Below, piece after piece: positions 10,618-22,900 of a stretch of DNA of 64,000 nt; the first letter of the stretch is position 1, and every line of letters starts with the position of its first letter. The notes under the pieces were generated by a model. The model was given only the letters and a program-made list of their open reading frames with translations. It searched no databases and was not told the DNA's origin. This stretch comes from Byssothecium circinans. Taxonomy: Eukaryota; Ascomycota; Dothideomycetes; Pleosporales; Massarinaceae. Location: the NCBI GenBank assembly GCA_010015675.1, contig ML977060.1, positions 1 through 64,000 on the forward strand, read 5' to 3'. Made by a program: the position numbers and the translations under genes.

Positions 10618-12945
10618 CTAGCACCTCTCATCCTGATTAGGATAAAACCAGGCCGCCAGCGCAATGATAAGATACGACGACATAAGCAGCACGCCCTCCA
10701 ACCAATCTATCCCAGCATTAGCAAACAAACACTCACTCCACTGCACCATCTCCCTCTCAACTCTCTCTGGGAAGGGGAATACTCACGAGACTTCCCATCC
10801 TGAATAAGATAATTAACCAACAACACCGACACAAACAGCGTCGCAATCTGGAAAGTATCGAAATACAACGTCATGCACTCCTCACCGATGATCCAGCCCA
10901 AGACCACAATCAACGGCAACACGAGCAGTGCAATCTGCATAGACGAGCCAACCGCGACACCGATAGAGAGGTCCATTTTATCCTTCATGGCGACGGTGAC
11001 GGCAGTGGCGTGCTCGGCTGCATTACCTACAATGGGCAGTAAGATGAGACCGACGAACGTCGTGGAAACGGCACCAGTAGCCGTCACGCCTTCGATACTC
11101 GAGACCATGAATTCCGAGCAGAAAGCAACCAGCGTGGTGGAGATGGCGAGAGTGATAATAGCGCCGATGACGGAGAGACTAGGCTCCTCGATCTCCTCTT
11201 CTTCGTCGGCTCCAGCGTCCGTGTTCTTGAAGATATGGCCTTTGGCATTGGCCACGCCGCCAGCGGCGGCGGCGGTACCGGCGCCGATAGTGGCTATGCC
11301 CTTGGATGCGGCGCCTTCTTCCACTTTGGAGGATTTGCGCTTGGGAACTTTCTGCGAGGGCGCGTTGTAGAGGGTCGTGTGAGATTTTAGCTGGAAGAGG
11401 AGGTAGCAGCCGTAGACGAAGAGGAGGATGATGGCGGTGCCGCGGGAGAGTTCAGAGTTCTTGACTGCGTCGGCGGATGCGCTTTGTGAGTTGTCATCGG
11501 CGATCATGTTGTCTGTTTGTTGTTAGTTAGGTGTGATTGGGAAGCCCTCGCGGTAGCAAAATCTCGGGAATTAAGCCAACCACAACTCCGCAAAACTCGG
11601 CCAAGGGTGATTCGGTCTCTTATACTCCCTCTAGTCGCTGCAATTTAGAGGTCGTTTGAGTTTTAATAGCTTCTTTCCCGAGTTTCATCTTTCCGCGAGA
11701 GGGAGGCTTGCGGATTAGGCACTTACGGAAGACGGTGGGGATGATGAGGGAAGCAATGCAAAGAGCTAGCAGTGATGCAGCTGTTTGCGCAACCGTAACG
11801 TTGAAGAATTGCTCCAATCGAGTGATGCCACCGAGGAAGAAGGACATTCCCAGGACAAGCAGTAGATTCGAAAGCATACTGCCGATTAGGGATGTCTTGA
11901 CGATCGTCACCTCGTGTTTGAGGAGAGCTTGTACGGAAACGATGAGCTCGACCGCGTTACTATAGTTTGTTAGTCACTGATTGAATAGGCCAACCTCGTA
12001 CTACCATGGACTAAACATACCCAAAAGTCGCATTGAGCAGTCCTCCAAGCGTCTCACCAACACGAATGGCGAGCTCCTCAGTTGCGAAAGATAATGTCGC
12101 GGCTAGCCTTAATTAAGGGGTTATAAAAGTCAACAAAGCTCATCCAAAGGGGGTGTCAGTGCGCTTCGTCTTGACTCTGAGACCAGAAAGTCCGGGGTCT
12201 TAGAGCCACGTGAAGTGTTCAGCGCACTTCGTACCTAGGAGTTTACTCACGGGATAATCGCAACGAAGTTGACGATGAAGATAGGCACCGGGCCGACCTT
12301 CTTCGAGTAGTACAAAGCAAAACCGACCGGCACGAAGATCAACAAGACATTAATCCAAGAGTCCAGTAAGGCAGCTCGGAACTGCTGGCCCACGGGGATC
12401 TTCTTCTTGTGCGCTCTCTTCTTCCGCTCTTCCAAGGTCAAGCCTTCTGATTCCTCACGTTCAAGCTCCACATCCTCATCGCCACTCTCGCCTTTGCGGA
12501 AATGCCTCTTGAACCTTCCGCGCTTCGAGAGGCCCGCGCCGTCGACAGCCGTGGAATCACTTATCTCAGTTGACTCTTTCGTTCCACCGTTCGCAAGTCC
12601 CATGTCCTTTTCCGCCGCAGCACCCTGGACTGCCTCGCCTCTAGTGGTAAGAGAGATCGGCGGTTCGGTACCAGCATGATGAGGCGCAGGGAATTCTTTC
12701 TGGCCCCGTTGGCTTTCTAGTCGGCGTTGCTCTTGGATGGTAGGTTCGACGTTGTTCTCAGATCGGGTGCGGTTGAGGTTGTTGCTCTCGATGTCCTGGG
12801 ATGCTTCTCTCGAGCGAACGTGCGCAAAGGGGTTGTAATTGGGGCCGCCATTGGCGCTTGTTGAACTGGCATATCGATGCGCCTGTCTTCGGATGGCGTC
12901 TGTTCGGCGAATAATGTTAGCTGTTGTGCGCGGTCCAGCTTTCAT
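10618..12945 (-). CDS. Vacuolar-type Ca2+/H+ exchanger (CAX family)
   Basis: Integral membrane antiporter predicted to load Ca2+ into the vacuole in exchange for protons. The model has 609 residues in five exons: 12945-12251, 12107-12021, 11959-11727, 11512-10797+ (ending 10787) and 10706-10618. The hydrophilic N-terminus (about 190 residues) is Ser/Arg/Glu-rich and may be regulatory. The two conserved CaCA repeats are visible: GNAVELIVS near residue 260 and GNAAEHATAV near residue 500. An acidic loop (ADEEEEIEE) lies between the two halves, as is usual in CAX proteins. The C-terminal exon encodes the last membrane helix (WLEGVLLMSSYLIIALAAW). A further upstream micro-exon is possible: ATGC followed by a GTAAGT donor at 13016-13010 would replace the first residues. 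The first annotated intron is a repeat shared with 52.7 kb. Confidence 0.92.
12108..12250 (-). mobile_element. Repeat forming intron 1 of the CAX gene, introner-like
   Basis: This 143-bp intron, GTGAGT to TTAAG on the minus strand, is longer than most introns in the window. Nearly its whole length matches an intergenic stretch at 52719-52856 in the same orientation. Shared blocks include AGTAAACTCCTAGG at the donor end, GAACACTT, GCGCACTGAC and GAGCTTTGTT near the acceptor. Similarity appears to stop at the exon borders, which is what an introner-like element (known from some Dothideomycetes) would show. Confidence 0.6.
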
Positions 12946-15439
12946 GTAACCATCTCACAAAGCTCTCGGGAATGGTCGTATGACGCAGCGGGGAGTATGA
13001 CTTACGCATGGTGATGACTTGTCAAAACACCACCACAACAACAATTGAGTATCGAAGAAACAATTGATCGCCGATGCAGGCGTTTACAATTATAAACCCC
13101 TCGTAGATGGTCCAGGTAGCCAGCTCAGTTGCCTCGTCTCGATATGGTACGTGCAAGAAAGCCGTTATATGGGGCCAAAAGGTAATCTGCCGCGGCACAG
13201 TAACTGCGCCAGCTTATATCGTTGGTCGACCCAGCCCGCGCCTAACAAGGCTTCAAAATGCACGTATCGGGCTGTGCAACCGTCACAAAGGCTGTCTTCG
13301 ACGGTGTGTGGCGTAGTACAAAAGCCTTGCGTGGTGTATTGCTGCGGCAAGGACGAGAGATGGTGGATAGGAGGATGGACGAAGAAAGCCAGGGGAAAGG
13401 AAAGGTGAGCAAGAAGTGGATAAAGTTAAACCCTGGCAGACCAGCGGGTGCGCCACGATCAACGTCGATGTGTCGGTGATGACGATCTCACAGGGAGCAA
13501 AAGTGCGAATCAGAGCTTCTATTGCTCCGACACCAGCCACAGTATGCGGTCAGAGCGGCAGACGGAAGTGCAGGTGGAATCTAGTGCGTGAGTGCCTCGT
13601 GGGTCGATTGTCGCGGTGGTGGTTGGCCTTAGCTCCTGGAAAACACAAATGCTTGCCTGGAATCAAAACCATCTTCAAACCCGAGCGCTTGCTACACAAA
13701 CAATCTAAATCAATATCACAATCAGGACCGTGTCCGATCGTTATTTTGGGGGGCGAATGTTGCCGTGACAATCATGCGGAATGATAATGGGAATGCGAAG
13801 CTTCCCACGTCACCGGCTACCAGCCCAGACAAGCCTGCTTGGCTCCCAAAACAAGGCATTTCGAGGCTTGTCTCTTCCCGTCAACGCGACTAACGGCACC
13901 TGGGCGACTCTTGAATCGCCACGGCTAATTGCTTGAAACGACGACAACACTCACCCACACTTGCCACATCAAAATCTTCGGCCCTTCTCGTGCTCTGGAG
14001 TCAAGACACAGGATTCCAATTCCTCGCGCCAGCATAATTCCAATTCAGCTAAACATAAGGAATCTCACTGCCCGATCCTGACAGCGGTGGAAAAGATATG
14101 ATATCGCGGACACAGCTGAGCCGGCATGTCAGATTCCAAGCTCCCGTCTTTAATTAGGACTTTATTGCGAAGTTCAAGCTGCTGTGCGAGATACGATGTC
14201 TCTCATGTCTACACCCACTGTAAATTGTCCAATTACAGAGGCATATCGCGAATCAAACCGTCGCACCGGATTCAATTTTACCAATCTACATTCCCGAGAT
14301 CCAACTCCCCAACTACACAACGACTGACTTCCACCGCTACTGCAGTGAGACTCGTACCACAGGGCAGCCAGATAAACTTCACTCCATGTAAATAATAGCC
14401 AGAGCATACATACATCCACTTAAGGTATGCGTAGTTTTCCTTCCAAGTCTAAGCTACTTAGTAGTACTATACCACCCATCACCACCCAGGTAAGCGGGAA
14501 TAACTTCAAAACCCAATACCCAGCCAATTCTCCATCTCTCTAGACCTCCTAAGCTGTCTTTCCCTCGCAATGGTAATAGAAGAATCCAGCGCAGACGTGA
14601 TTAAGCTTCATCTAGCCCCCTGCCCTGTGGTACAGAAAAAATACCTTCGCAGTCAGCGTCAGCAACAAGAACCCCATCTCTTAACTCGCTTCTCTCGCAA
14701 CTAAGAATACGCAAGCACGTCGCACGACGGCGATGCAGTGCGTGTAGTCTACGTGTCCAAAGACAGACCTCCCTTGCTTCTATACAGACCCCGCGATTCT
14801 AACAGGTCAGATTGATGCAGCCATTTGGCGACGAATAAGGAAGTGATATAGGTGTATTCTATGATAGGTGATAGTGCAGCAAGTGCGAAAAGAAACGCGC
14901 CTTGCTTGTATCTCGCGTAGCAGAAAAAGTGAGTGGGATGTACAGTGGTAAGTGAAGACTCTCGCTGTACGGAGTAAACGCTGTAAAAACGATGCATGGG
15001 GGATTGCCCAGTACTTCGCTCAGGAGACGAGCTCTTACTAGCTCGAGAATGAGGACGGGTAGCTGTGTTATATTCCAGTTTTCCTGCCGCGCGAGAGCTT
15101 GCATGTACCGGCGAACGTGGAGTTACCACTGCCGCAAGTGGGAGACGGGATAGGCAATGTACGACATCAACATGTATAGAGATTCGCGGTCGTATTGAAT
15201 ATCGAACAAGTAATTACCCAGGCCTATATCAACGTAAGAGTAGGTATAGTGAGAATCAAGCCATACAGCATGAAACGCCCACGCCCACGCCTTCCAGCGC
15301 CAGACCATATACCATACTCCCCCGTATCATAAGTTCCAACGCCACCGTTCCATGTCATACAGTACTATCTCTCCCCTATTACACACCACACCTACCACTT
15401 CTTCATCTTCTCCACACGGCCCGTCATCACGCCAGCCTC
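12946..15439. other. Long intergenic region, no gene seen
   Basis: About 2.5 kb between the exchanger start and the end of the Pmp3-like gene. The first part must hold the exchanger promoter and possibly a 5' micro-exon near 13010-13016. Short open frames occur on both strands, but none has a supported start, splice pattern or recognisable protein. Confidence 0.6.
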
Positions 15440-16002
15440 CTAAGGCTTCTGCACCTTATGATCCCCCTTGATAACATCCGCATACGTCGGCGGCGGCCCA
15501 CTCGGCTCGCTCCCCTCCGCGCTCCCCTCTCCATTCCCACTTCCACTCACCGCTCTATCCCCATCACTAACCGCTTTCCGCGCACTATCAACATGACTAC
15601 CCCCTACAGTCCCATACGTCGTTTGCCCTTGCTGGGCTGGCGCCTGCTGTCGCCCGGCAGGATGCTGAGGCGCCGGCCGATGAACGTAGTAGTATGTAAC
15701 CGAGCCGTCTCCGCCGCGCTCACGGTCCTGAACGCCTTCGTACTCGTAAGGGTCCGGGTATTGAAGGATGATGTACCAGGCGTGGATGAGGCCGGGGAGG
15801 AAACCGAGACAGCTGAGTCCGAGGTTGATGAGCGAGTCTGCGCTGCAGATGCCGCGTTTCACCCATACTGTGCATGGTGTTAGTTTCTTTGGATAAGACT
15901 TGAGAGGAGGCGTGATGTTGGTGCCTGCGGGCGGGGGGACGTACCTCCGATAGGTGGGAAGAGCACCGAGAGGAGCATCAGTAAGCAGTCTGTGCCGCAC
16001 AT
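15440..16002 (-). CDS. Pmp3/UPF0057-family membrane protein with long C-terminal tail
   Basis: Predicted small plasma-membrane or vacuolar protein of 161 residues in two exons (16002-15945 and 15867-15440). The N-terminal ~55 residues are the Pmp3/RCI2/SNA fold: CLLMLLSVLFPPIGVWVKRG, then a second hydrophobic helix ending FLPGLIHAWYIIL. Yeast Pmp3 is only about 55 residues and limits cation leak by influencing membrane potential. Here about 100 extra residues follow, rich in Gln, Gly, Ser and Pro. They end in PPPTYADVIKGDHKVQ, which contains a PPxY motif, a class of site bound by Rsp5-type ubiquitin ligases. The long-tailed form resembles yeast SNA-type proteins more than Pmp3 itself. The start is the first ATG and fits the family. 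Confidence 0.88.
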
Positions 16003-16289
16003 GGTGGAGGTGTGAATGTGGTATTTGCGAAGGCTCTAGTGATGAAGCGACAGCAGGTCGTTTTGCGATGGTGTGGAGAGAGGAAGTGTCTTTTAAGCGG
16101 CTGAGGTACCGATGGGTGGTGCGACGGGTCACTTGAGCTTGGGTGATGACGCATAACGTGGCGCAGGTGGCTGGGCTTTGCGCTTGCCCTTTTACGGGTA
16201 ATGTGGGGAAAGAACAGCAGTTCACAAGATTTATTCTGCTGACAATTATAGGCATGCTTGGTCAAGATATGTTTTACTCAATACTTCAT

Positions 16290-17567
16290 CTACTCTTTAC
16301 CACCAAGATACCTATACACGACCGAGAAGTCCTTTCCCTTACAATGCTCGGCCTTCTCTACCTCGTCATACAACGCCTTCGCCGTGTCTCCCAAAGCCAG
16401 CTTGATATTCGCTTCTTTCGCAGACTTGAGAGCTAACCCCAAGTCCTTGTTCGCCAGTGCAACTCCAAAACCTCCTTCATATCCTCTGCTAGCAGGCGAA
16501 CCCTCAATCACACCAGGGACGGGGTTGTTGATCTCGCTTGGCCAGCACTTGCCGGTGCTGATATTGATCATGCCGGCAAGAGCTTTGGGATCAAGACCCC
16601 ACTGGATACCCATATTCATGGCTTCGGCAGTGGCAATGTTGTTGAGTGCGAGGAGGTAATTGTTTGCAAGCTTTCCCTTCAGCCCGGCACCTTGCGTTCC
16701 GAGATGAAGTACTCTCCGTCCCATCATAGAGAGGACAGCGGTGGCTTTCTCCACGGCGTCAGGTTCAGCACCGATCATAAAAGTAAGGGTGCCGGCTTGA
16801 GCGCCAACAACGCCACCAGACATCGGTGCATCAATGAATTTACCTTGACCAGTCGACGTGGCATCGTTTGCAACTGCGGCGGAAGTCATAGGGTCAATCG
16901 TCGAGCAATCGATGAACAGTCGCTCCTTATTCACGCCATCTGTGAGCAGTGTTGCAGGCTCGAGCATCTGTCTGTAGACGTCTTGTACGTGCTGTGGCTC
17001 AGGCAGACATGTGATGACGGTTTCCTTCTTCACGTTAGCAGATGTCTAACGCAGTGACGTGACGAGATAAAGGGTGAATGGACGCATCAGAGGATTGGCT
17101 ATGTATTTGTGTAATCAGATGAAGGGTCGAAGTGACCCCCAACTTAGATCATAGATAGAACGGTATCATCATTGAAAAAGGGAATCGATAGAGGAGATTA
17201 AACATACTGCTTTCTCGGCAACCTCCCGGACGTTGTCAGCAATGCGTACGCCTTGTGGATTCTCTTCGAGGAACTTCTTCGATGCAGCGGTGTTGACATC
17301 TTGGATGAAGACTGTGTCCTCTGCGGGGAGCTTTGCTCTCAAGTTCTTAGCCATCGCGAAGCCTAAGAGTTTTATAAGCTTGATGTTCAAATCATGTGAG
17401 CAAGGATAAATTTAAGACTCACCCATTCGCCCAAGACCAATAAATCCCCATGTCGCTTGTAGATTATGTGAATTCGAAAAGTACCGCCGCGATGCTTGTC
17501 GAACAACCGCCGGAGCCAAGCGCCTTCCAGGCGACGACATTGCGCTGACGGTCCGCATCGCAGCCAT
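16290..17567 (-). CDS. 3-hydroxyisobutyrate dehydrogenase, mitochondrial
   Basis: Predicted NAD-dependent oxidation of 3-hydroxyisobutyrate to methylmalonate semialdehyde in valine breakdown. It has 351 residues in three exons: 17567-17423, 17362-17208 and 17045-16290. The first ~35 residues are basic and Ser/Ala-rich, like a mitochondrial presequence (RRLAPAVVRQASRRYF). Next comes the Rossmann dinucleotide motif GFIGLGRMGFAMAKNL, split by the first intron after GRMG. The substrate-binding signature DAPMSGGVVGAQAGTL and the catalytic lysine region GKLANNYLL follow in the usual order. Length and motif order fit the family. The frame is open further upstream but without an ATG; 17567 is the first usable start. 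Confidence 0.93.
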
Positions 17568-18449
17568 TTCGAGCGTTAATCCTCTTTTGAAATTGAAGTA
17601 GAGGTTGGAGAAGTGAAGTGTGCTGCAGGCTGCGGTTAGAATGCTCCGCAGTCTTGGGTGACTCTCAGCCGAGGTCGACAGTTTGAGCCGCCTCAAGACG
17701 CTCTTCGCGGAAATCCCGCGGCGGGCCGCAACAAACACCTGGGCATTTGAACGCTCACGGTCATGTTGTTCATGTGCAACTTCTCCATACTGATGCTAGC
17801 ACATAGAGTGGATCTGCACGAGTCTCCGACTTGGTGATGGGTGGAGAATGCTGTGGATGAAAGTTGGGAAAGGTTTGATGAAATTTTCGCGGGAAAGCGA
17901 TCCCGTCCGTGCTCCACGTGACATGCAAACTAACCCATTACAGACGACATAGTAGAAGAAACCCCATTACGGTTGCATCTTGAAACGAAAGTGTATGGTT
18001 TATGTGATTTGACTGTCGTTGGGTATCATCCGTGAGCTAGCCTCTTTGGCGCCCATTTCCTTTCAAACTCCACTTTACCAGATGCATAACCGTCAATCCT
18101 AGTCCCAATTGCTTTGAATGTTTGACTCGAATCGGATGAGTCCACAGAGAACCAACTAACCCTACGATTTAGGTCCCTTACCAACTTCAGCTTGGCAAGG
18201 CTCTAGCACAACCATCCCGAGCTTGGTCAGTCTCGTCCGATCAAGGCCGCTGTGCATTCCTTGCGGAACGACGAGTGCCAGAGCGTATTGCGCGCTGACT
18301 AGGGGCCGCCGGTGGGTCGGCCATGTGGGCGTCTTCACCATCGGTCGGCTCGATGTTGATCGCGGGTTCCTGGGACTGGCTCAGCTCCTGGGGAGGTTGC
18401 GAGTCCTTGGTCCGAAAAGCCAGCATAACGTCCTAAGCTTCGGTATTAA
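17568..18449. other. Intergenic region
   Basis: This 882-bp region contains the promoter of the dehydrogenase gene and the 3' flank of the Rpc37 gene. A minus-strand open frame at about 18241-18426 follows the Rpc37 stop, but it has no joining splice sites that I can support. Confidence 0.5.
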
Positions 18450-19693
18450 TCATCTTGTCTCTTCTTCGATCATGCTCGGCCCTTCTTCGTCCTTCTTTTC
18501 ACTCACTATAGGCTCTTGACCCTGCTCCTGCTCCTCCGCGGGCTTCCCGTCCTCGGCATCGGAGTCGTCCGAAATCTCCAGCAGAACTTCAGCCCGCTTA
18601 CGAGCGGGCAGCTTCTTGTGTCCACGTCCACTTGATGGGGCACTGATCGCGTCCAAGTACTGGCTGTTAGTCATGTTCGAGTGGAGGACCGGGGCTGTTG
18701 CAGTTTCCGGCAAGAACAGGCATTCCTCAAAAGTACTGAATGCTTGTGGAGACTATCTGGTGTTAGTATGTGTATGGGTCGTTGCGAACGGTCTGCGTAC
18801 GTCTTCGTCCGCGTAATCCAACCTCTGCCATTTCTCCGCATTGGTAGCTTTCATGAAGCCTTGCATAATTTCTGCCGCTGTGTCGCCACCTGCCTTCTTC
18901 ACTGTCGCCACAAAAGCTTTCGCTTCGGCGGGCTTTGCGCCTTCTTGTGCTTCTTTGTTGTGGCGACGGTTCGCAGCTTCCAATTGCGCGATCGCATCGA
19001 TGTGGTGGAATTGGGTTCGCATCTGAACAAGGCCCTTGAGCTTGGTGAGATGCAGCTCGTCTATAGACAATTAGCATAGCCGGCACCGTAAGGGCACGCC
19101 ACCCACTCTTTCGGAAGGTACCGAGCATGTAGGTCGGTCCCTTGCCATCATCTTGCTCGATCTGTCCGCCGAAGGTTTGCATGTTGAGCACATGTCCCTT
19201 TTCATTCGCATCCTCGAAGTTTATAACATAATCCTGGTTGTTGTCGTCATCTAGAGAGGTGTTGGGGGCGGGCTGGCCGTCCGTAGCAGCAGCACCAGGC
19301 CTGTTCAGCCGCGGCATAGTCCTCTCAAAACCGGATGCAATACCATACGCCTTCTGTCCGAGTTGCTTCGTTTTGCGCACTGCCTCACCCCATCGCACAC
19401 CCATGGGCCGATTGAAGTTGTGGTGGACGTTGAGCGGGACATCGACCTCGACGAATCCGGACTGCTGCTTGATGCGCAGAGATTCAGGCTTGGAGCCAGC
19501 CGCTTGCGTGAAGGGATCATGGGGCGGGCGATCCAGGTACTGCAGGATGTAGAGCTGCTCCTCCATCTCGGGGGTGATGAAGACATCGTACTCGGCGACG
19601 ACGGGGTCCTCTTCGTCCATCTTCATGGAGTCTGTATAGGCCTTAGCAATTGAGACTACTAACATGCAGAGCTTGAGGGGGCTTACGAGGCAT
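18450..19693 (-). CDS. RNA polymerase III subunit Rpc37 (RPC5)
   Basis: Nuclear subunit of RNA polymerase III. With Rpc53 it forms the TFIIF-like heterodimer used in initiation, termination and re-initiation on tRNA and 5S genes. The model has 364 residues in four exons: 19693-19687, 19631-19107, 19060-18801 and 18752-18450. The first coding exon is only seven bases. The N-terminal part carries the RPC5 signature: an acidic start, EEDPVVAEYDVFITP, LYILQYLDRPP and later MGVRWGEAVRKTKQLGQ. The conserved GTFRKNELHLTK and QMRTQFHHIDA follow across the third junction. The C-terminus is acidic and Lys/Glu-rich. It is transcribed away from DDB1 with 221 bp between the starts. Confidence 0.9.
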
Positions 19694-19914
19694 CGTGGCG
19701 TGGTTGAATGAAAGTGAGTCGGTCCCCAAAAAGTTTCTGGCAAAGAAAGTGCCCCGCGTCGCGCAGAAGGCGCGTTCGTGGTCCGTGCCCTCGATGACGG
19801 CGACGGGGACAGCTCCAGCCTCCGCGGGCATGCTTCCTAACGTCTGCCCTTCACAACAAGCTTCTCATACTATTTGGTTGCTTGTCTAGGCTTCAGACAG
19901 CTCCGTACTCCGCC
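19694..19914. promoter_or_regulatory. Bidirectional promoter between Rpc37 and DDB1
   Basis: The two start codons are 221 bp apart and face away from each other, so both core promoters must lie here unless they overlap the first exons. No classical TATA box stands out. The frame on the minus strand that crosses this region does not belong to either gene. Confidence 0.6.
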
Positions 19915-22900
19915 ATGGCTTACATTGCACCCATTCACCGCCCCAGCAGCATTCGGCATGCATTGAAGTTAAACTTCCTAGCTCCGGAGGAGGACTGCCT
20001 CGTCGTTGCGTAAGCAAGATGGTCAATATTGAGTCGAACATGTATTGATGCAGGTTACAGGAAAGCCAATCGCCTCGAATTCTGGACCCAAGGCGCTGAA
20101 GAGCTGTCGCTTCAGCACTCCAAAGCCATCTATGGCAAGGTTACGATGCTACAGAAGCTCCGCCCGGCCCTCTCGCCAACCGACCACTTGTTCGTGGGGA
20201 CGGACCAGTTCATGTATTTTACATTATCTTGGAACCCCGATACGAAGCAACTCCAGACCGAAAAGACGTTCCAAAGCGTCGCCGACAATGCCGCACGAGA
20301 ATCACAAACGGGAGAGCGGTGTCACGTTGACCCCTCGGGACGGTTCATGACGGTCGAGGTGTACGAAGGCATCATAACCATCATTCCATTGGTTCAAAGA
20401 GGGAAGAAGAGAAAACAGGAAGCCGACATTGCCCATCTAGGGGAACCTCAGCCATGCCGGGTATCGGAAATGTTTGTTCGCTCGTCAGCCTTTCTGCGGC
20501 CACGGTTGTACGATGACAAACCAAAACTGGCTCTCTTGTACGAGGATGCACACTCAACCGTCAAAATAAAGGTCAGGGACATCGGATTTGACGGTGATGC
20601 AATAGAGCTTGGGGACGGCGAGAGCTGTCGTGGCGACTTGGAGCTTGGGGCCAGCCACCTGCTACCGATTGAAGGCCCAGTCCACGGCCTCGTAATCATC
20701 GGAGAGACCTCGATCGGATACTACAACGATCAAACAAAAGAAGTTACAACAGAACCATTGGAGGAAGCAACCATTTTTGTTGCTTGGGAACAGATTGATG
20801 CACAACGATTTGTTCTTGCCGATGACTATGGACGCTTATATCTCTTTATGCTCCAAATAGACGGCCAGAACCATGTGCAATCCTGGAAGCTGGATGTTCT
20901 CGGACAGACGTCGCGGGCATCAGTGCTTGTATATTTAGACGCTGGATCCGTCTTTGTTGGGTCGCATCAAGGTGACTCACAGGTAATCAGGATCTCTGAA
21001 AAGTCGATGGAGGTCATACAAACGTTCTCAAACATTGCACCTATTCTGGACTTCACCATAATGGACATGGGAAACCGATCCGGTGAAGGCCAAACGAACG
21101 AATACTCCTCAGGCCAGGCGCGATTGGTCACAGGCAGTGGCGCATATCAAGATGGCAGCCTGAGAAGCGTTCGCAGCGGTGTCGGTCTCGAAGAAGTGGG
21201 TGTATTGGGCGAAATGGAACATGTATCCAACCTCTTCAATTTGAGCTCCGATGGGGATGCTGAGCTTTTCGACACTCTGCTGGTCACGTTCATCAATGAG
21301 TCACGCATTTTCAAGTTCGACGCCGATGGCGAGATTGAAGAGCTGGAGGAGTTTGGCGGTCTGGAATTGGCAGAGACTACACTTTTGGCTGCAAATTTGC
21401 CCCAGGGACGAGTGATTCAGGTTACCGACAAGCGAGTGCGAGTCTCATTGATCGAAAGCGGTATGACGGAACATGAGTACGTCCCACCGGAGGGTCAAAC
21501 AATAACCGCTGCATCTACAAATGACACACACGTCATTGTGTCTTTGGGAGGTGTCACTGTAGCAACTATGGACATTGACAGCGGACTGAACTGCTACGTT
21601 GAGCAGGAATTTAGCGTTGACAGCCAAGTTGCCTGCGTCGCTCTTCCTTCTAGATCTAGCTCGGTTTGTTTCTTGGGCTTCTGGAAGAGCTCAGAGCTCT
21701 CCGTATACAACATACACAGCCTCGAGGTCATTTCCACCGTCCAAATCTCCGAAGAGTCGGTACCACGCTCAATACTCCTCACGCAAATATTCCCCGATCA
21801 ACATCCAACACTCTTCGCTGCTATGGCAGATGGTAACGTTGTGACCTACGATTTCGACCAATCGACCAATCAACTCTCTGGACGAAAGAGTATTGTGCTT
21901 GGAACGAGAGAAGCCAACTTCCGACCTTTGCCTCGCGGCGATGGTCTCTATAATGTGTTTGCCACCTGCGAACATCCTTCATTAATCTACGGCTCCGATG
22001 GTCGCCTCGTCTACTCTGCAGTCACAGCTGAGAAGGCAACCGCAGTGTCCACTTTCAATTCAGCAGCATACCCCGGCGCAGTTGCTATTGCTACCTCGGA
22101 GGACCTCCGCATTGCGCTTGTCGATACTGAACGGACAACACACGTACAGACTCTCAAGGTCGACGAAACAGTCCGACGGATAGCATACTCACCGAGTCTC
22201 AAAGCATTTGGTCTCGGTACAATCAAAAGGATACTGAAGGGTGGTGAGGAAATATTGCACAGTCAACTCAAACTCGTTGATGAGATACAATTCAAGGAGC
22301 TGGACAAATGGCCGCTTAAGGAAGACGAGCTAGTGGAGAGTGTCATGCGCTGTGACCTCCCCGGTACGTAGTGTTTCCCCGTGTCTTGCACAAAACTTGC
22401 TAACTATATACTAGATGGGTCTGGAGGCTCCGCCGAACGCTTTGTCGTAGGGACCGCATACCTCGATGATCAAAATGCCACCGCAGAACGAGGTCGCATC
22501 CTTATCCTAGAAGTTACGCGAGATCGGCAACTGAAGCTAGTCACCGAGATCGCAGTCAAAGGCGGTTGCAGATGTCTGGCCATCTGCGAAGGCAAGATTG
22601 TGGCCGCACTCATCAAGACTATCGTTGTGTACGATGTAGAGTTCAGGTCGGAAAGTACGCCCGAGCTCGTCAAAGTTGCATCATTCAGGTGTTCAACAGC
22701 GCCTATCGACATCACAGGTAAGACATCCAGTTTCTCTCCCAATGAAATGTACTAACTCGACAATCCTGTAGTGAACGGCTCACTCATCGCCATTGCCGAT
22801 CTCATGAAATCAATGGTGATCGTCCAATATATACCCGGTGAAGCAGGCCTTCCAGATAAGCTTTCCGAGATCGCAAGACACTACCAAACGGCATGGGCAA

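Noticed and set aside
15065..15883. Plus-strand open frame of over 250 codons across the Pmp3-like gene
   Set aside because: It overlaps the Pmp3-like exon on the opposite strand and yields a Pro/Arg/Thr-rich sequence without a recognisable domain or splice support.
18241..18426. Minus-strand open frame just after the Rpc37 stop
   Set aside because: I could not find a donor that removes the stop and joins it to the last exon, and the Rpc37 protein already has normal length.
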